64,000 bases of DNA. It comes from Acidobacteriota bacterium (lineage in GTDB: Bacteria; Acidobacteriota; Terriglobia; Bryobacterales; Bryobacteraceae). Shown here piece by piece: positions 27,246-35,749 of this stretch; position 1 is the first letter of the stretch; each line of letters starts with the position of its first letter. Both the position numbers and the translations under genes were made by a program. The DNA is taken from the NCBI GenBank assembly GCA_025352795.1, contig JANXSF010000103.1, forward strand, positions 45,838-109,837. Reading direction: 5' to 3'. Under the pieces are notes generated by a model. That model made no database searches, was not told where the DNA came from, and saw only the letters and a list, made by a program, of their open reading frames with translations.

Positions 27246-28109
27246 ATGAGCAATTCCTCGGTCGTCGAAATCGATTTCCATAATCGCAAGCCTAACTGGC
27301 TCAACATCATTGTGCTGGGCCTGCTGCACGTCGCGGCATTCGCGGCTTTCTTCAACATCACCAAACCAGCGGTGGTCACAGCCTGCATTCTGTACTATTG
27401 CTGTATTTGCTGGGGAATTGGCCTGGGCTACCATCGTCTGCACACTCACCGTGCTTACATTGTTCCCAAGTGGCTGGAATATTTCTTTGCCCTTTGCGGC
27501 ACTATGACGCTGGAAGGTGGTCCCATCTTCTGGGTGGCCACGCACCGCATTCATCATCAAAAATCGGACAAACATGGCGATCCGCATTCGCCTCGCGATG
27601 GCGTTTGGTGGTCCCACATGGGCTGGATTGTTTCCGGCGTTGCCAAGCACGATGACGCAGCCGCCATGGGACGCTTTGCTCCTGATTTGGCAAAGGACCA
27701 GGTATACGTTTGGCTGACCACCTATCATTGGGTTCCGCTGGCGCTATCTGGGATTTTGCTCTACCTCATTGGCGGATTGCCGATGTTCCTGTGGGCCGGC
27801 CCGTTTCGAGTTGTTGCTGGATTGCACGCCACCTGGTTGGTAAATTCCGCAACACACCTGTGGGGCCAGCGTCGTTTTGACACCACCGACGATTCCCGCA
27901 ACAACTGGTGGGTTGCCCTGCTCACGTTTGGAGAAGGCTGGCACAATAATCATCACGCCATGCCTGCATCGGCGCGTCACGGCCTTGCTTGGTATGAACT
28001 GGACATCAGTTGGTTGCACATTCGATTGATGGAACGTTTGGGTGTGGCCACACGGGTTCGCTATCCGCGCGTTGAACACACGGAAGCCGCCGCGCGCGAA
28101 GCGGCCTAA
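27246..28109 (+). CDS. Acyl-CoA/fatty acid desaturase (delta-9 type)
   Basis: A 287-aa membrane di-iron desaturase. The three histidine boxes are clear: HRLHTHR (about residue 62), HRIHHQ (about residue 100) and HNNHH (about residue 237). Four hydrophobic membrane segments surround them. The length fits bacterial stearoyl-type desaturases that introduce a double bond into saturated acyl chains, adjusting membrane fluidity. It is followed after three bases by a histidine kinase and a response regulator, which suggests that the two-component pair may control lipid desaturation, as in DesK-DesR systems; this is inference. Confidence 0.93.
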   Translation: MSNSSVVEIDFHNRKPNWLNIIVLGLLHVAAFAAFFNITKPAVVTACILYYCCICWGIGLGYHRLHTHRAYIVPKWLEYFFALCGTMTLEGGPIFWVATHRIHHQKSDKHGDPHSPRDGVWWSHMGWIVSGVAKHDDAAAMGRFAPDLAKDQVYVWLTTYHWVPLALSGILLYLIGGLPMFLWAGPFRVVAGLHATWLVNSATHLWGQRRFDTTDDSRNNWWVALLTFGEGWHNNHHAMPASARHGLAWYELDISWLHIRLMERLGVATRVRYPRVEHTEAAAREAA

Positions 28110-28112
28110 ACC

Positions 28113-29060
28113 ATGCAAAAATTAAGTATCGGTTGGCATGGCCAACTTATACCGACTATGGTTGGCCCCACCAACAGACGCTCTACTTTCTTTTTTATTA
28201 CACTCGGCGTTTGCCTGGTGATTCTAGCCATTACCCTCAATATTGGCTGGGTTGTTCCCAATTGGCGCACGGGTGTGATGTATGTATTGGGTGCCATTTT
28301 CTTTCCAATCTTTATTGCAGGGCTGGTTCTGAACACCATCTTTCTGGTTCGGGAAATCCGCCGTAATGAACAGCACGATGCGTTTCTCAACGCCGTCACC
28401 CATGAACTAAAAACCCCCGTGGCTTCCATCCGGCTGTATTTGGAAACTCTGCAATCTCGCCAACTGGAAGATTCCAAGCGCAAAGAATTTTATCAGATCA
28501 TGCTGGAGGATACAGACCGGCTGCACGGCACCATTGAACAAGTATTGCGCGCCGGAAGTACTTCCAAGCCAGGGTCGAAGCTGAGTACTTCACGGATCGA
28601 CATGGCTGTCCTTACCCAGGAATGCCTGGCCTTGGCCCGCACTCGTCATCATCTGCCACCAGAGTGCCTCAACTATGCGCAGAAGTGTCCCAGTGGCGAA
28701 TCCACCACCGTGATTGGCGACACAGATGAATTGAAAGCGGCGGTTAGCAACCTGCTGGACAACGCCATCAAGTATTCCAGCGGCCAAATCAGAGTGCTGT
28801 TGGAATTAACCCGTCCTAGTGAACGGCACATTTCCGTGCGTGTACGCGATCAGGGCGTGGGTATGGCTCCTGAAGAATTAAAGCACGTTTTCAAGCGTTT
28901 TTATCGCATTCCAGGGGCCGTTGCCATGCGTGTGAAAGGCACCGGTTTGGGACTGTTCATTGTACAGTCAGTCGCTAAAAAGCACGGTGGGCGCGTTTTT
29001 GCGGAAAGCGAAGGTGTGGGACGTGGCTCCATTTTCACCATGGTGTTGCCCGTAAAATGA
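28113..29060 (+). CDS. Sensor histidine kinase
   Basis: A 315-aa membrane kinase. Two hydrophobic segments lie near residues 25-45 and 53-80 with almost no loop between them, so the sensor may be the membrane itself. The H-box is HELKTPVASIRL, the N-box AVSNLLDNAIKYS, G1 VRDQGVGM and G2 GTGLGLFIVQSVAKKHGG. It lies between a fatty acid desaturase (3 bp) and its response regulator (4-bp ATGA overlap). The short loop and the neighbour make membrane-state sensing a reasonable guess. Confidence 0.92.
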   Translation: MQKLSIGWHGQLIPTMVGPTNRRSTFFFITLGVCLVILAITLNIGWVVPNWRTGVMYVLGAIFFPIFIAGLVLNTIFLVREIRRNEQHDAFLNAVTHELKTPVASIRLYLETLQSRQLEDSKRKEFYQIMLEDTDRLHGTIEQVLRAGSTSKPGSKLSTSRIDMAVLTQECLALARTRHHLPPECLNYAQKCPSGESTTVIGDTDELKAAVSNLLDNAIKYSSGQIRVLLELTRPSERHISVRVRDQGVGMAPEELKHVFKRFYRIPGAVAMRVKGTGLGLFIVQSVAKKHGGRVFAESEGVGRGSIFTMVLPVK

Positions 29061-29779
29061 GCCGCATCCTAATTGTCGAAGATGAAAAGCACTTGGCCGA
29101 AGGTGTCCGTTTTAACCTGGAACTGGAAGGCTTTCAAGTGTCGGTGAGCGACAATGCCGAAGCAGTGCTGAAAATGTTGATCGACAACAAAGAGCCCTTC
29201 GACGTGCTGTTGCTGGACGTCATGTTGCCGGGCATGGACGGATTCACCGCAGCGCGCCAGTTAAGGGCAGGTGGTTGCTACATCCCAATACTGATGCTCA
29301 CTGCCCGCGGTCGTGCCGACGATGTTCTGGAAGGGTTTGATGCAGGTGCCGATGATTACTTACCCAAACCGTTTGAGTTAAAGATTTTGATGGCCAGAAT
29401 CCACGGCTTGCTACGCAGGTCACGATGGGCGGAAGCGGCTACTCAAACCAGTGATCGTTTTGAAGTGAATGGCAAGACCATCGATTTTGAAGGGCAACAG
29501 ATCATTGCCGGAGATAAGAAAGCCTCGTTGACGTTGATGGAATCGAACTTGCTTCAGTTTCTGTTGCGCAATGAAGGGAAGACGGTAAGCCGCAAGCAGA
29601 TACTGGAATCCGTTTGGGGTGTCCGGGAAGATACGGATACCAGGGCAATTGACAATTTCATTGTCCGGTTACGGCGCTATTTGGAAGATGATCCCCAGCA
29701 GCCGCAGCATCTGCAGACCGTTCGCGGTGTGGGATATAAGCTGGTGCAAAAGCTTCGTAAGGAAACGCCCTCAGAATAA
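29057..29779 (+). CDS. OmpR/PhoB-family response regulator
   Basis: A 240-aa regulator with a receiver domain (acidic pair EDEKH, phospho-acceptor D in VLLLDVMLPGMDGF, K in LPKPFEL) and a C-terminal winged-helix domain (LTLMESNLLQFLLRNEGKTV, then VDNFIVRLRRYLEDDP-like IDNFIVRLRRYLEDD and VRGVGYKL). It is coupled to the kinase gene by a 4-bp overlap and is the phosphorylation partner expected from the order. Confidence 0.94.
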   Translation: MSRILIVEDEKHLAEGVRFNLELEGFQVSVSDNAEAVLKMLIDNKEPFDVLLLDVMLPGMDGFTAARQLRAGGCYIPILMLTARGRADDVLEGFDAGADDYLPKPFELKILMARIHGLLRRSRWAEAATQTSDRFEVNGKTIDFEGQQIIAGDKKASLTLMESNLLQFLLRNEGKTVSRKQILESVWGVREDTDTRAIDNFIVRLRRYLEDDPQQPQHLQTVRGVGYKLVQKLRKETPSE

Positions 29780-29797
29780 AGCGGTATATTGGGATTC

Positions 29798-30247
29798 ATG
29801 AAACCCACCCCATCCGATTGGCCTCGGCTTTCCACCGCAATCTACTATGACGACGCGGCAAAGGCTATTGAATGGCTTTGCAATACATTCAACTTTGCCG
29901 TGCGCTTACGCGTAGAAGGTGAGGGTGGTCGCATTGAACACAGCGAACTGATGTATGGCGAAGCGGTAGTTATGGTGGCCCAAAGTGGTGCCAAACCAGG
30001 GAGGGAATTACATCCGCCTGGGGTCAGCCCAAAGTCGATTGGTGGTGGCAACACACAGTGCGTCATGTTGTTCGTCGATAGCGTAGACGAGCATTGCGCG
30101 CATGCCCGCGCCGCTGGGGCGAAGATTGTGGATGAACCAGCGCTGCATGATTACGGTGAAGATTACTGGGCCGATCGCAGCTATGGTGCAGTGGACCTGG
30201 AAGGTCATCTCTGGTGGTTCACACAGCGCATACGAGATAAGAAGTGA
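29798..30247 (+). CDS. VOC-superfamily (glyoxalase/PhnB-like) protein
   Basis: A 149-aa protein with the pattern of PhnB-like vicinal oxygen chelate proteins: IYYDDAAKAIEWLCNTFNF at the start, a beta strand HSELMYGEAVVMVAQ, CVMLFVDSVDEHCAHARAAG, and the ending DRSYGAVDLEGHLWWFTQRI. I choose ATG 29798; a TTG three codons upstream is also possible. Such proteins are often resistance or isomerase-like enzymes, but no substrate can be assigned. Confidence 0.85.
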   Translation: MKPTPSDWPRLSTAIYYDDAAKAIEWLCNTFNFAVRLRVEGEGGRIEHSELMYGEAVVMVAQSGAKPGRELHPPGVSPKSIGGGNTQCVMLFVDSVDEHCAHARAAGAKIVDEPALHDYGEDYWADRSYGAVDLEGHLWWFTQRIRDKK

Positions 30248-30286
30248 GTATTTAGATGGAATCAACAACGATATAATCAAGGAGAA

Positions 30287-30865
30287 ATGTCTAGCCTTGC
30301 TCAACCGCGCATAACGTTGCAGGAGTACCTCAGCATGGAGGAGACTTCCGGATCACTGCACGAATTTCTGGACGGTGAAATCTTTGAGATGGAAGCGGCC
30401 AGCTTCCGTCATCAACAGATCGGCGTACAATTGCTGGGCGCAATCCGGCCCACCCTAAAAACGAGTGGTTGCGAAATTCATTTTCAGGGGACCCGCGTAG
30501 CCACGTCGAAAAAAGGCCTTTACACCTATCCCGACATGGTTATCTTTTGTGGGCAGCCCAAGTTCTGGGATACCGATCCCAATGCTTTGTCCAACCCCAA
30601 AGCTTTGGTGGAGATACTTTCGCCGCGCACCATGGATTACGACCGGGGTACCAAATTTCAGATGTATCGTGAAATCGCGTCGCTCGAGGAGTATGTAGCA
30701 ATCCACCAGGATTCTCCGTTCGTCGAGCATCATGTCAAACAGCCAGATGGATCCTGGCGCATTCGTGATCTGCACGGTTTGGGTGCTACATTGCAAATGG
30801 AATCGGTAGCGGTGGAAGTCTCGTTCGCAATTTTCTACGACGGCATAGAGTTCGACGTTACGTAG
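30287..30865 (+). CDS. Uma2 family (DUF820) putative restriction-like endonuclease
   Basis: A 192-aa PD-(D/E)xK-fold protein. ITLQEYLSMEETSGSLHEFLDGE is the Uma2 start; the presumed active site is built from the first glutamate (EFLDGEIFEM), YPDMVIFCG (the D of the core) and ALVEILSPRTMDYDR with the E-x-L-S-P motif and a following lysine in GTKFQMYREI. An AGGAG lies directly before the ATG (30280-30284). Uma2 proteins are widespread in Cyanobacteria and Acidobacteria with unknown biological role. Confidence 0.88.
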   Translation: MSSLAQPRITLQEYLSMEETSGSLHEFLDGEIFEMEAASFRHQQIGVQLLGAIRPTLKTSGCEIHFQGTRVATSKKGLYTYPDMVIFCGQPKFWDTDPNALSNPKALVEILSPRTMDYDRGTKFQMYREIASLEEYVAIHQDSPFVEHHVKQPDGSWRIRDLHGLGATLQMESVAVEVSFAIFYDGIEFDVT

Positions 30866-30916
30866 TTCGGGAAAGACCAGTCCCAATTTCGTTTTCGGCT
30901 TTCAATTCGCAATAAA

Positions 30917-30944
30917 AAAAGGGAGCGCCGAAGCGCTCCCTTTT
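30917..30944. terminator. Bidirectional terminator between uma2-like gene and pnp
   Basis: A perfect 8-bp stem gggagcgc/gcgctccc (30921-30928 and 30933-30940) with a cgaa tetraloop, preceded by a run of A and followed by tttt. It serves the convergent Uma2 gene and pnp. Confidence 0.9.
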
Positions 30945-30964
30945 CCAACTAGCTAAACAACCAG

Positions 30965-33085
30965 TTATTCTTCGCTCTTGCCCATCTTATCGCGCTGTTC
31001 CTTCAGAACAGCCCGGCGGCTTAACTTGATTTTGTTGCCTTCCAGCGCTAGAACCTTAACCATGATCTGATCGCCTTCGTTCAACTCATCGCGAACTTGC
31101 TTCACGCGGCTTTCCGAAATCTCGCTGATGTGCAGCAAGCCGTCGGTGCCGGGGAAGATTTCAACGAATGCGCCGAAATCCACAATGCGAACCACTGTAC
31201 CCAAATACGTTTTGCCAGGTTCGGCAACTGCGCAAATGTTGGTGACCATCTGAATGGCTTTTTTGGCACTTTCGCCGTCGGTGGCGAAAATGTTCACAGT
31301 ACCGTCGTCCGATACGTCGATCTTCACACCAGTCTGTTCCACAATGCCACGAATCACTTTGCCACCAGGCCCGATCAGTTCTCTGATCTTGTCCGTTGGA
31401 ATGGTGAGGGTGTGGATGCGTGGGGCATACAGCGAGAGCTCTTTACGAGACTCTGACAATGTCGCCATCATGGTTTCAAGAATCGAAAGCCGGGCGCGCC
31501 GAGCCTGTTCCAATGCTTCTTTCATCAAGTCGCTAGTAACGTTGGGGACCTTGATGTCCATCTGCAGGCCGGTGATCCCTTCCGCCGAACCAGCAACTTT
31601 GAAATCCATGTCGCCGTAATGATCTTCAGCACCGGCAATGTCGGTTAAGATGGCGTACTTATCGCCTTCTTTAACCAATCCCATGGCAATCCCAGCAATG
31701 GGACGCTTGATGGGCACACCGGCATCCATCATCGACAGCGTGCCGCCGCAGATGGAGGCCATAGAGCTGGAACCGTTCGATTCCAGAATGTCCGACACGA
31801 TACGAACCGTGTAAGGGAATTCTTTGTCAGTAGGCATCACCGCAGCCAGTGACCGTTCGCCCAAAATGCCGTGACCGATTTCGCGACGTCCAGCACCACG
31901 CATGAACCCAACTTCGCCTACTGAAAACGGTGGGAAGTTGTAGTGCAGCATGAAGCGTTTGGAGGTTTCGGTAGGATCTAACAGTTCAATGCGCTGTTCA
32001 TCATCTTTGGTGCCCAGTGTGGTGGTAACCAACGCCTGAGTTTCTCCACGGGTGAACAATGCCGAACCGTGCGTGCGTGGCAGAAAGCCCACTTCGCAGG
32101 TGATGTTGCGGATTTCATCGAACGCGCGTCCATCGGGACGGCGGCGATTGCCCAGCATCTCTTCGCGGAAAATCTTTTCCTTAAGAGCATCCAGCAGTTT
32201 GCTGGCTTCTTTTACCTTCGATGCATCTTCCGGGAACAGCTCTGTGGCCAAGGCTTTGACCTTGTCCTTCAATGCTGAAATCTTGGCGTAGCTTTCCAGT
32301 TTGGGATATTTCTTGGTATTCAGTGCGTCGGTAAGATCAACCCCAACCAGCTTTTCAATCTTGCCAGCAAGGTCTGTATTGACAACCGCCGGGGTGTAGA
32401 CCCATTTGGTTTTGCCGCACTTGGCTGCCAGTTCCTGAATCACAGTGATGATTTTCTTGCAGCATTTGTGGCCGAAATCAATGGCTTCCACAACGTCTGC
32501 TTCGGAAGCGTGCTTGGCACCGGCTTCCACCATCACGATTCCGCCTTCCGTGCCGGCAACCGTAATGACTAACGTGGCTTCTTTAGCTTGTGCGTAAGTA
32601 GGGAATGCAATAAAATCACCTTTGATTTTGGCAACGCGAACGCCAGCCAATAAGTGATGAAAAGGGATGTCTGAAATTGCCAGAGCGGCGGCTGTGCCGA
32701 TGATGGCTAAGGGGCTGGGGTCACGAAGGGGGTCAGCCGAAAGCACCATGGCTATTACCTGTGTTTCATGCGAGAAACCTTCAGGGAACAGGGGGCGGAT
32801 AGGGCGATCAATTAAGCGGCTGGTGAGAACTTCCTTTTCAGAAGGGCGTCCTTCGCGCTTTATGAATCCACCAGGATATCTGCCAGCGGAATACGTATAT
32901 TCGCGGTAGTCAACGGTGAGCGGAAAGAAGTCCGCGTTTTCTTTGGGCTTTGTGTTTGCACAAGCAGATACCAGGACGACAGATTCGCCTGATTTGACTA
33001 CGACGGAGCCATTGGCCTGCTTGGCCATTTTTCCAGTTTCAATGGTGACTGGAACACCAAATACATCAATTTCAACGGAATGCAT
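30965..33085 (-). CDS. pnp: Polyribonucleotide nucleotidyltransferase
   Basis: A 706-aa phosphorolytic 3'-5' exoribonuclease that degrades mRNA as a trimer. Two RNase PH domains (FFPLTVDYREYTYSAGRYPG in the first; RTHGSALFTRGETQALVTTT in the second), a KH domain (IPTDKIRELIGPGGKVIRGI near residue 555) and a C-terminal S1 domain (VVRIVDFGAFVEIFPGTDGL, LLHISEIS) are in order; length is normal. It follows rpsO by 63 bp, as in most bacteria. The 40 bases before the ATG can fold in two competing ways that affect the ribosome binding site. Confidence 0.98.
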   Translation of the reverse strand: MHSVEIDVFGVPVTIETGKMAKQANGSVVVKSGESVVLVSACANTKPKENADFFPLTVDYREYTYSAGRYPGGFIKREGRPSEKEVLTSRLIDRPIRPLFPEGFSHETQVIAMVLSADPLRDPSPLAIIGTAAALAISDIPFHHLLAGVRVAKIKGDFIAFPTYAQAKEATLVITVAGTEGGIVMVEAGAKHASEADVVEAIDFGHKCCKKIITVIQELAAKCGKTKWVYTPAVVNTDLAGKIEKLVGVDLTDALNTKKYPKLESYAKISALKDKVKALATELFPEDASKVKEASKLLDALKEKIFREEMLGNRRRPDGRAFDEIRNITCEVGFLPRTHGSALFTRGETQALVTTTLGTKDDEQRIELLDPTETSKRFMLHYNFPPFSVGEVGFMRGAGRREIGHGILGERSLAAVMPTDKEFPYTVRIVSDILESNGSSSMASICGGTLSMMDAGVPIKRPIAGIAMGLVKEGDKYAILTDIAGAEDHYGDMDFKVAGSAEGITGLQMDIKVPNVTSDLMKEALEQARRARLSILETMMATLSESRKELSLYAPRIHTLTIPTDKIRELIGPGGKVIRGIVEQTGVKIDVSDDGTVNIFATDGESAKKAIQMVTNICAVAEPGKTYLGTVVRIVDFGAFVEIFPGTDGLLHISEISESRVKQVRDELNEGDQIMVKVLALEGNKIKLSRRAVLKEQRDKMGKSEE

Positions 33086-33126
33086 TCGATCCTTGAACCT
33101 CTCTTTGGGATCAAGGAGACAGAGAG
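33086..33126 (-). promoter_or_regulatory. pnp leader with two interleaved hairpins over the ribosome binding site
   Basis: Read on the minus strand, stem A pairs 33126-33121 with 33104-33099 (6 bp, ctctct/agagag) and stem B pairs 33117-33111 with 33096-33090 (7 bp, with the core ccttga/tcaagg). The two stems are interleaved (A1-B1-A2-B2), so they either exclude each other or form a pseudoknot. The Shine-Dalgarno AAGGA at 33094-33090, four bases before ATG, lies in the 3' arm of stem B. The pairing is seen directly; a switch function is inferred. In E. coli pnp is self-regulated through its leader. Confidence 0.55.
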
Positions 33127-33148
33127 TTTTAGCTAGTAGCGCTTACGC

Positions 33149-33418
33149 TTACCGGCGGATCCCGAGGCTTGTAATCAGGGTTTTGTAACGTTCTGGGCTG
33201 CGGCTCTTTAGATAATCGAGCAAACGGCGGCGACGGGCCACCATTAAAAGCAGTCCGCGGCGCGAACTATGATCCTTCTTGTTGGCCTTAAAGTGGTCCT
33301 GCAGTTGGAGGATCCTCTGGCTGAGGATTGCCACCTGCACCTCTGGCGACCCACAATCATCTTTGTGGATCTTGTATTGCTGCACAACTTCTTGTTTTGA
33401 ATCTGTCGCCAGTGCCAT
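33149..33418 (-). CDS. rpsO: 30S ribosomal protein S15
   Basis: The 89-aa S15 protein, which binds the central domain of 16S rRNA early in assembly. The whole family pattern is visible: [40 protein letters not shown] and [20 protein letters not shown]. The operon order rpsO-pnp is conserved in bacteria. The AAGGAG before the gene is 13 bases from ATG, unusually far, with a small hairpin in between that may shorten the distance. Confidence 0.98.
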   Translation of the reverse strand: MALATDSKQEVVQQYKIHKDDCGSPEVQVAILSQRILQLQDHFKANKKDHSSRRGLLLMVARRRRLLDYLKSRSPERYKTLITSLGIRR

Positions 33419-33422
33419 TCTA

Positions 33423-33437
33423 GAGTCGATACTCCTT
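33423..33437 (-). promoter_or_regulatory. rpsO ribosome binding site with small hairpin
   Basis: On the minus strand AAGGAG (33437-33432) is followed by a 4-bp stem with loop ATCG (33434-33431 with 33426-33423) that uses part of the Shine-Dalgarno. ATG lies at 33418. S15 is known to regulate its own mRNA in several bacteria by binding leader structures, each built differently; a role here is inference. Confidence 0.4.
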
Positions 33438-33592
33438 CAGTCTTACCTTAATCGTTTATTTACTTAATTAGAATAGCAAGATAGCCGTGGGGTAGCAAGC
33501 ACAGGACATGAATTGAGACGAACAAAATAGGACATCCAGACATTTGGTGCATCCATTTAATAGGCTAGTAATGTGATGAGGTCCTAATTACT

Positions 33593-34783
33593 ATGAGAAT
33601 TTTACTATTCAGTGGCAAGGGCGGTGTGGGCAAGACCAGTGTCGCTGCTGCTACCGGAGTACGACTGGCCGAACTCGGCTACAAAACCCTGGTGATGAGT
33701 GTTGATCCTGCCCATAGCCTGGGAGATTCCTTCGATCTGGAAGGTGGCCTGTTCCACGGTACCACCGCCGATCCGAAATCGGTTCACCCCAATCTTTGGA
33801 TTCAGGAAGTGAACATCCAACGGGAGATCAAACGCCATTGGAATGAAGTCGCCGGTTACATCACCTCTGTTCTGCGCACAACCGGCCTGAGCGATGTGGA
33901 AGCGGAAGAGATGGCTATTTTTCCAGGCATGGAAGAACTGAGTGCCATGATGTATGTGAACCAATACCGCAAGGAAAAACAGTTCGACGTAATTGTGCTG
34001 GACTGCGCGCCAACAGCCGAATCGTTGCGATTCGTCAGCCTTCCCACCACCCTTGACTGGTATGTGAAACACGTCTTTTCCCTGGAGCGCAGAGTGATGA
34101 AGGCAGTACGGCCTATCATCAAAACGTTTGGACCCATTGAAGCACCCCCAGACAGTTACTTCGGCAACATCCAGGATCTGTTCCAGAAAATACAGGGTAT
34201 CGACGCTGTTTTGCAAGACCCGGAAACCACCAGTGTGCGACTCGTCACCAATCCAGAAAAAATGGTATTGCGAGAAACGCAGCGCGCTTTCGTGTATTTC
34301 TGTCTGCACGGTTTGACGGTGGATCAAGTGATTGTGAACCGCGTCCTGCCGGAGGAAATCACCGATCCATTTTTTGAAAATTGGCTAAAGACGCAACGGG
34401 GCATCCTGGGCGAAATTGAAGCCTACTTTGCGCCAGTGCCCATGTCTACAGTGCCACTGTTCAATCATGAAGTTTTGGGGGTCGCGGGCTTGCAGGAGCT
34501 GTCTGATCGCCTCTACCGCAAGACTGTGGACCCAGCGCTGGTCACTCGAACCGAGAAAGCCTATTCGTTCTCCATGGTGGATGGTCACTATGAAGTACGC
34601 ATGCGCATGCCCTTTGTGCAGAAGGCGGAGATTGGATTATTTAAGAAATCTGAAGAATTAGTAGTTGAAGTGGGCACGCTGCGTCGCCACGTGGGACTGC
34701 CCACTACCATGGCTTCCCTGGTTCCGGTCAAAGCGCGGTTAGAGCACGATATGTTAATTGTGGAGATGAGGAGCGCAACATGA
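33593..34783 (+). CDS. ArsA/Get3-family ATPase
   Basis: A 396-aa soluble ATPase with the deviant Walker A loop GKGGVGKTSVAAATGVRLAE at residue 9, switch I region MSVDPAHSLGDSF and DCAPTAESLRF (switch II). From about residue 320 a C-terminal HSP20-like ArsA domain follows (YSFSMVDGHYEVRMRMPF, LRRHVGLPTTMASL). No arsenite pump or ars operon gene is adjacent, so a Get3-like client-binding role is as plausible as arsenite extrusion. Its stop overlaps the next small gene by ATGA. Confidence 0.9.
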   Translation: MRILLFSGKGGVGKTSVAAATGVRLAELGYKTLVMSVDPAHSLGDSFDLEGGLFHGTTADPKSVHPNLWIQEVNIQREIKRHWNEVAGYITSVLRTTGLSDVEAEEMAIFPGMEELSAMMYVNQYRKEKQFDVIVLDCAPTAESLRFVSLPTTLDWYVKHVFSLERRVMKAVRPIIKTFGPIEAPPDSYFGNIQDLFQKIQGIDAVLQDPETTSVRLVTNPEKMVLRETQRAFVYFCLHGLTVDQVIVNRVLPEEITDPFFENWLKTQRGILGEIEAYFAPVPMSTVPLFNHEVLGVAGLQELSDRLYRKTVDPALVTRTEKAYSFSMVDGHYEVRMRMPFVQKAEIGLFKKSEELVVEVGTLRRHVGLPTTMASLVPVKARLEHDMLIVEMRSAT

Positions 34784-35046
34784 ACGACAGCACAGGACAA
34801 CACACCACCCCGGAACCGGGCTCCGGTTCTTCATCACCCAATTCTTCTTCACAACGCTGCGTATGCGGCGGCAGAGGCCCAGCAGTTTCCCAAATGCTGG
34901 AAATGATGATGCCCCCAGACGCGGTAGGCGAACATTTCCGTAATGCAGGCGTTGAGTTCTTGAAGGGATTTCGGGAGTTGCTAGATCATCAAATTCATAC
35001 TCTTTCTCAAAAACAGAGCAAAGGAACGAAGTTAAACGTGGAGTAG
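34780..35046 (+). CDS. Small conserved-looking partner of the ArsA ATPase
   Basis: An 88-aa protein with a low-complexity S/G/P N-terminus (residues 1-25), a CVCGG motif and an amphipathic helical C-terminal half (PPDAVGEHFRNAGVEFLKGF, RELLDHQIHTLSQ). The helical half resembles small acidobacterial proteins of about 90 residues that I remember next to ArsA homologues, but no domain name is known to me. The 4-bp overlap with the ATPase gene indicates co-translation and probable physical partnership. Confidence 0.7.
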   Translation: MNDSTGQHTTPEPGSGSSSPNSSSQRCVCGGRGPAVSQMLEMMMPPDAVGEHFRNAGVEFLKGFRELLDHQIHTLSQKQSKGTKLNVE

Positions 35047-35098
35047 TGGCGAGTTTTCGCGAAACGATTTATCAGCCAAATACTCTACCTGGTAAGAG

Positions 35099-35749
35099 AT
35101 GCGAATTGAAAAATCCCTGTTGACTGCAAATACAGAGCTGGCTGTAAATACAGAGTCTGACGCACGGATCATTGAAGGCCTGAAGTGCCATAACCCTTGC
35201 GCCCTTGAAGATTTGTATGACCGCTACGGTCGAATAGTATTTTCTGTAGCCTTTCGCATCATTCAGAACACTGGGGAAGCTGAGGAAATAGTCCAGGAAG
35301 TGTTCCTTCGCATTTGGACTAGAACACATTTGATTGATAGCTCACGAGGGATGCTTGGGCCTTGGATTCTGACTATATCTCGAAATTTGGCGATTGACTA
35401 TTTGAGAACAGCGCGTCGTCGCCATCAGATTTTTGCAGATGGATCGCACCAGTTATTACCTCCTTCCACTCACGTTGAAAATACGGCCTCTTTTCTGACT
35501 TACTCGGGTCAACTGCGGAATGCCTTCGACGATTTGACCCAGGAGCAGCGCACCGTAATTGAATTTGCTTACTTCGAAGGTCTATCGCAGTCTGAGATCT
35601 CAGAACGAATGCAGAAACCATTGGGGACGGTGAAGACATGGGCAAGGACTGCGTTATGTACTTTACGCAAGAGCTTTGATGGAATCGGTCTGGGTCTTAC
35701 TTCAATCCCGCCAAACTCGCGTGCCGGAACAACAGACCTGATACGGTGA
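35099..35749 (+). CDS. ECF-type RNA polymerase sigma factor
   Basis: A 216-aa sigma-70 family protein. Region 2 (CALEDLYDRYGRIVFSVAFR, AEEIVQEVFLRIWTRTHLID, then WILTISRNLAIDYLRTARRR) and region 4 (LTQEQRTVIEFAYFEGLSQS, EISERMQKPLGTVKTWAR) are complete. No anti-sigma factor gene follows; instead a GC-rich gene on the other strand overlaps its last 53 bases. The target promoters and signal are unknown. The tail after CTLRKSF is longer than usual and may be a neighbour-derived extension. Confidence 0.92.
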   Translation: MRIEKSLLTANTELAVNTESDARIIEGLKCHNPCALEDLYDRYGRIVFSVAFRIIQNTGEAEEIVQEVFLRIWTRTHLIDSSRGMLGPWILTISRNLAIDYLRTARRRHQIFADGSHQLLPPSTHVENTASFLTYSGQLRNAFDDLTQEQRTVIEFAYFEGLSQSEISERMQKPLGTVKTWARTALCTLRKSFDGIGLGLTSIPPNSRAGTTDLIR

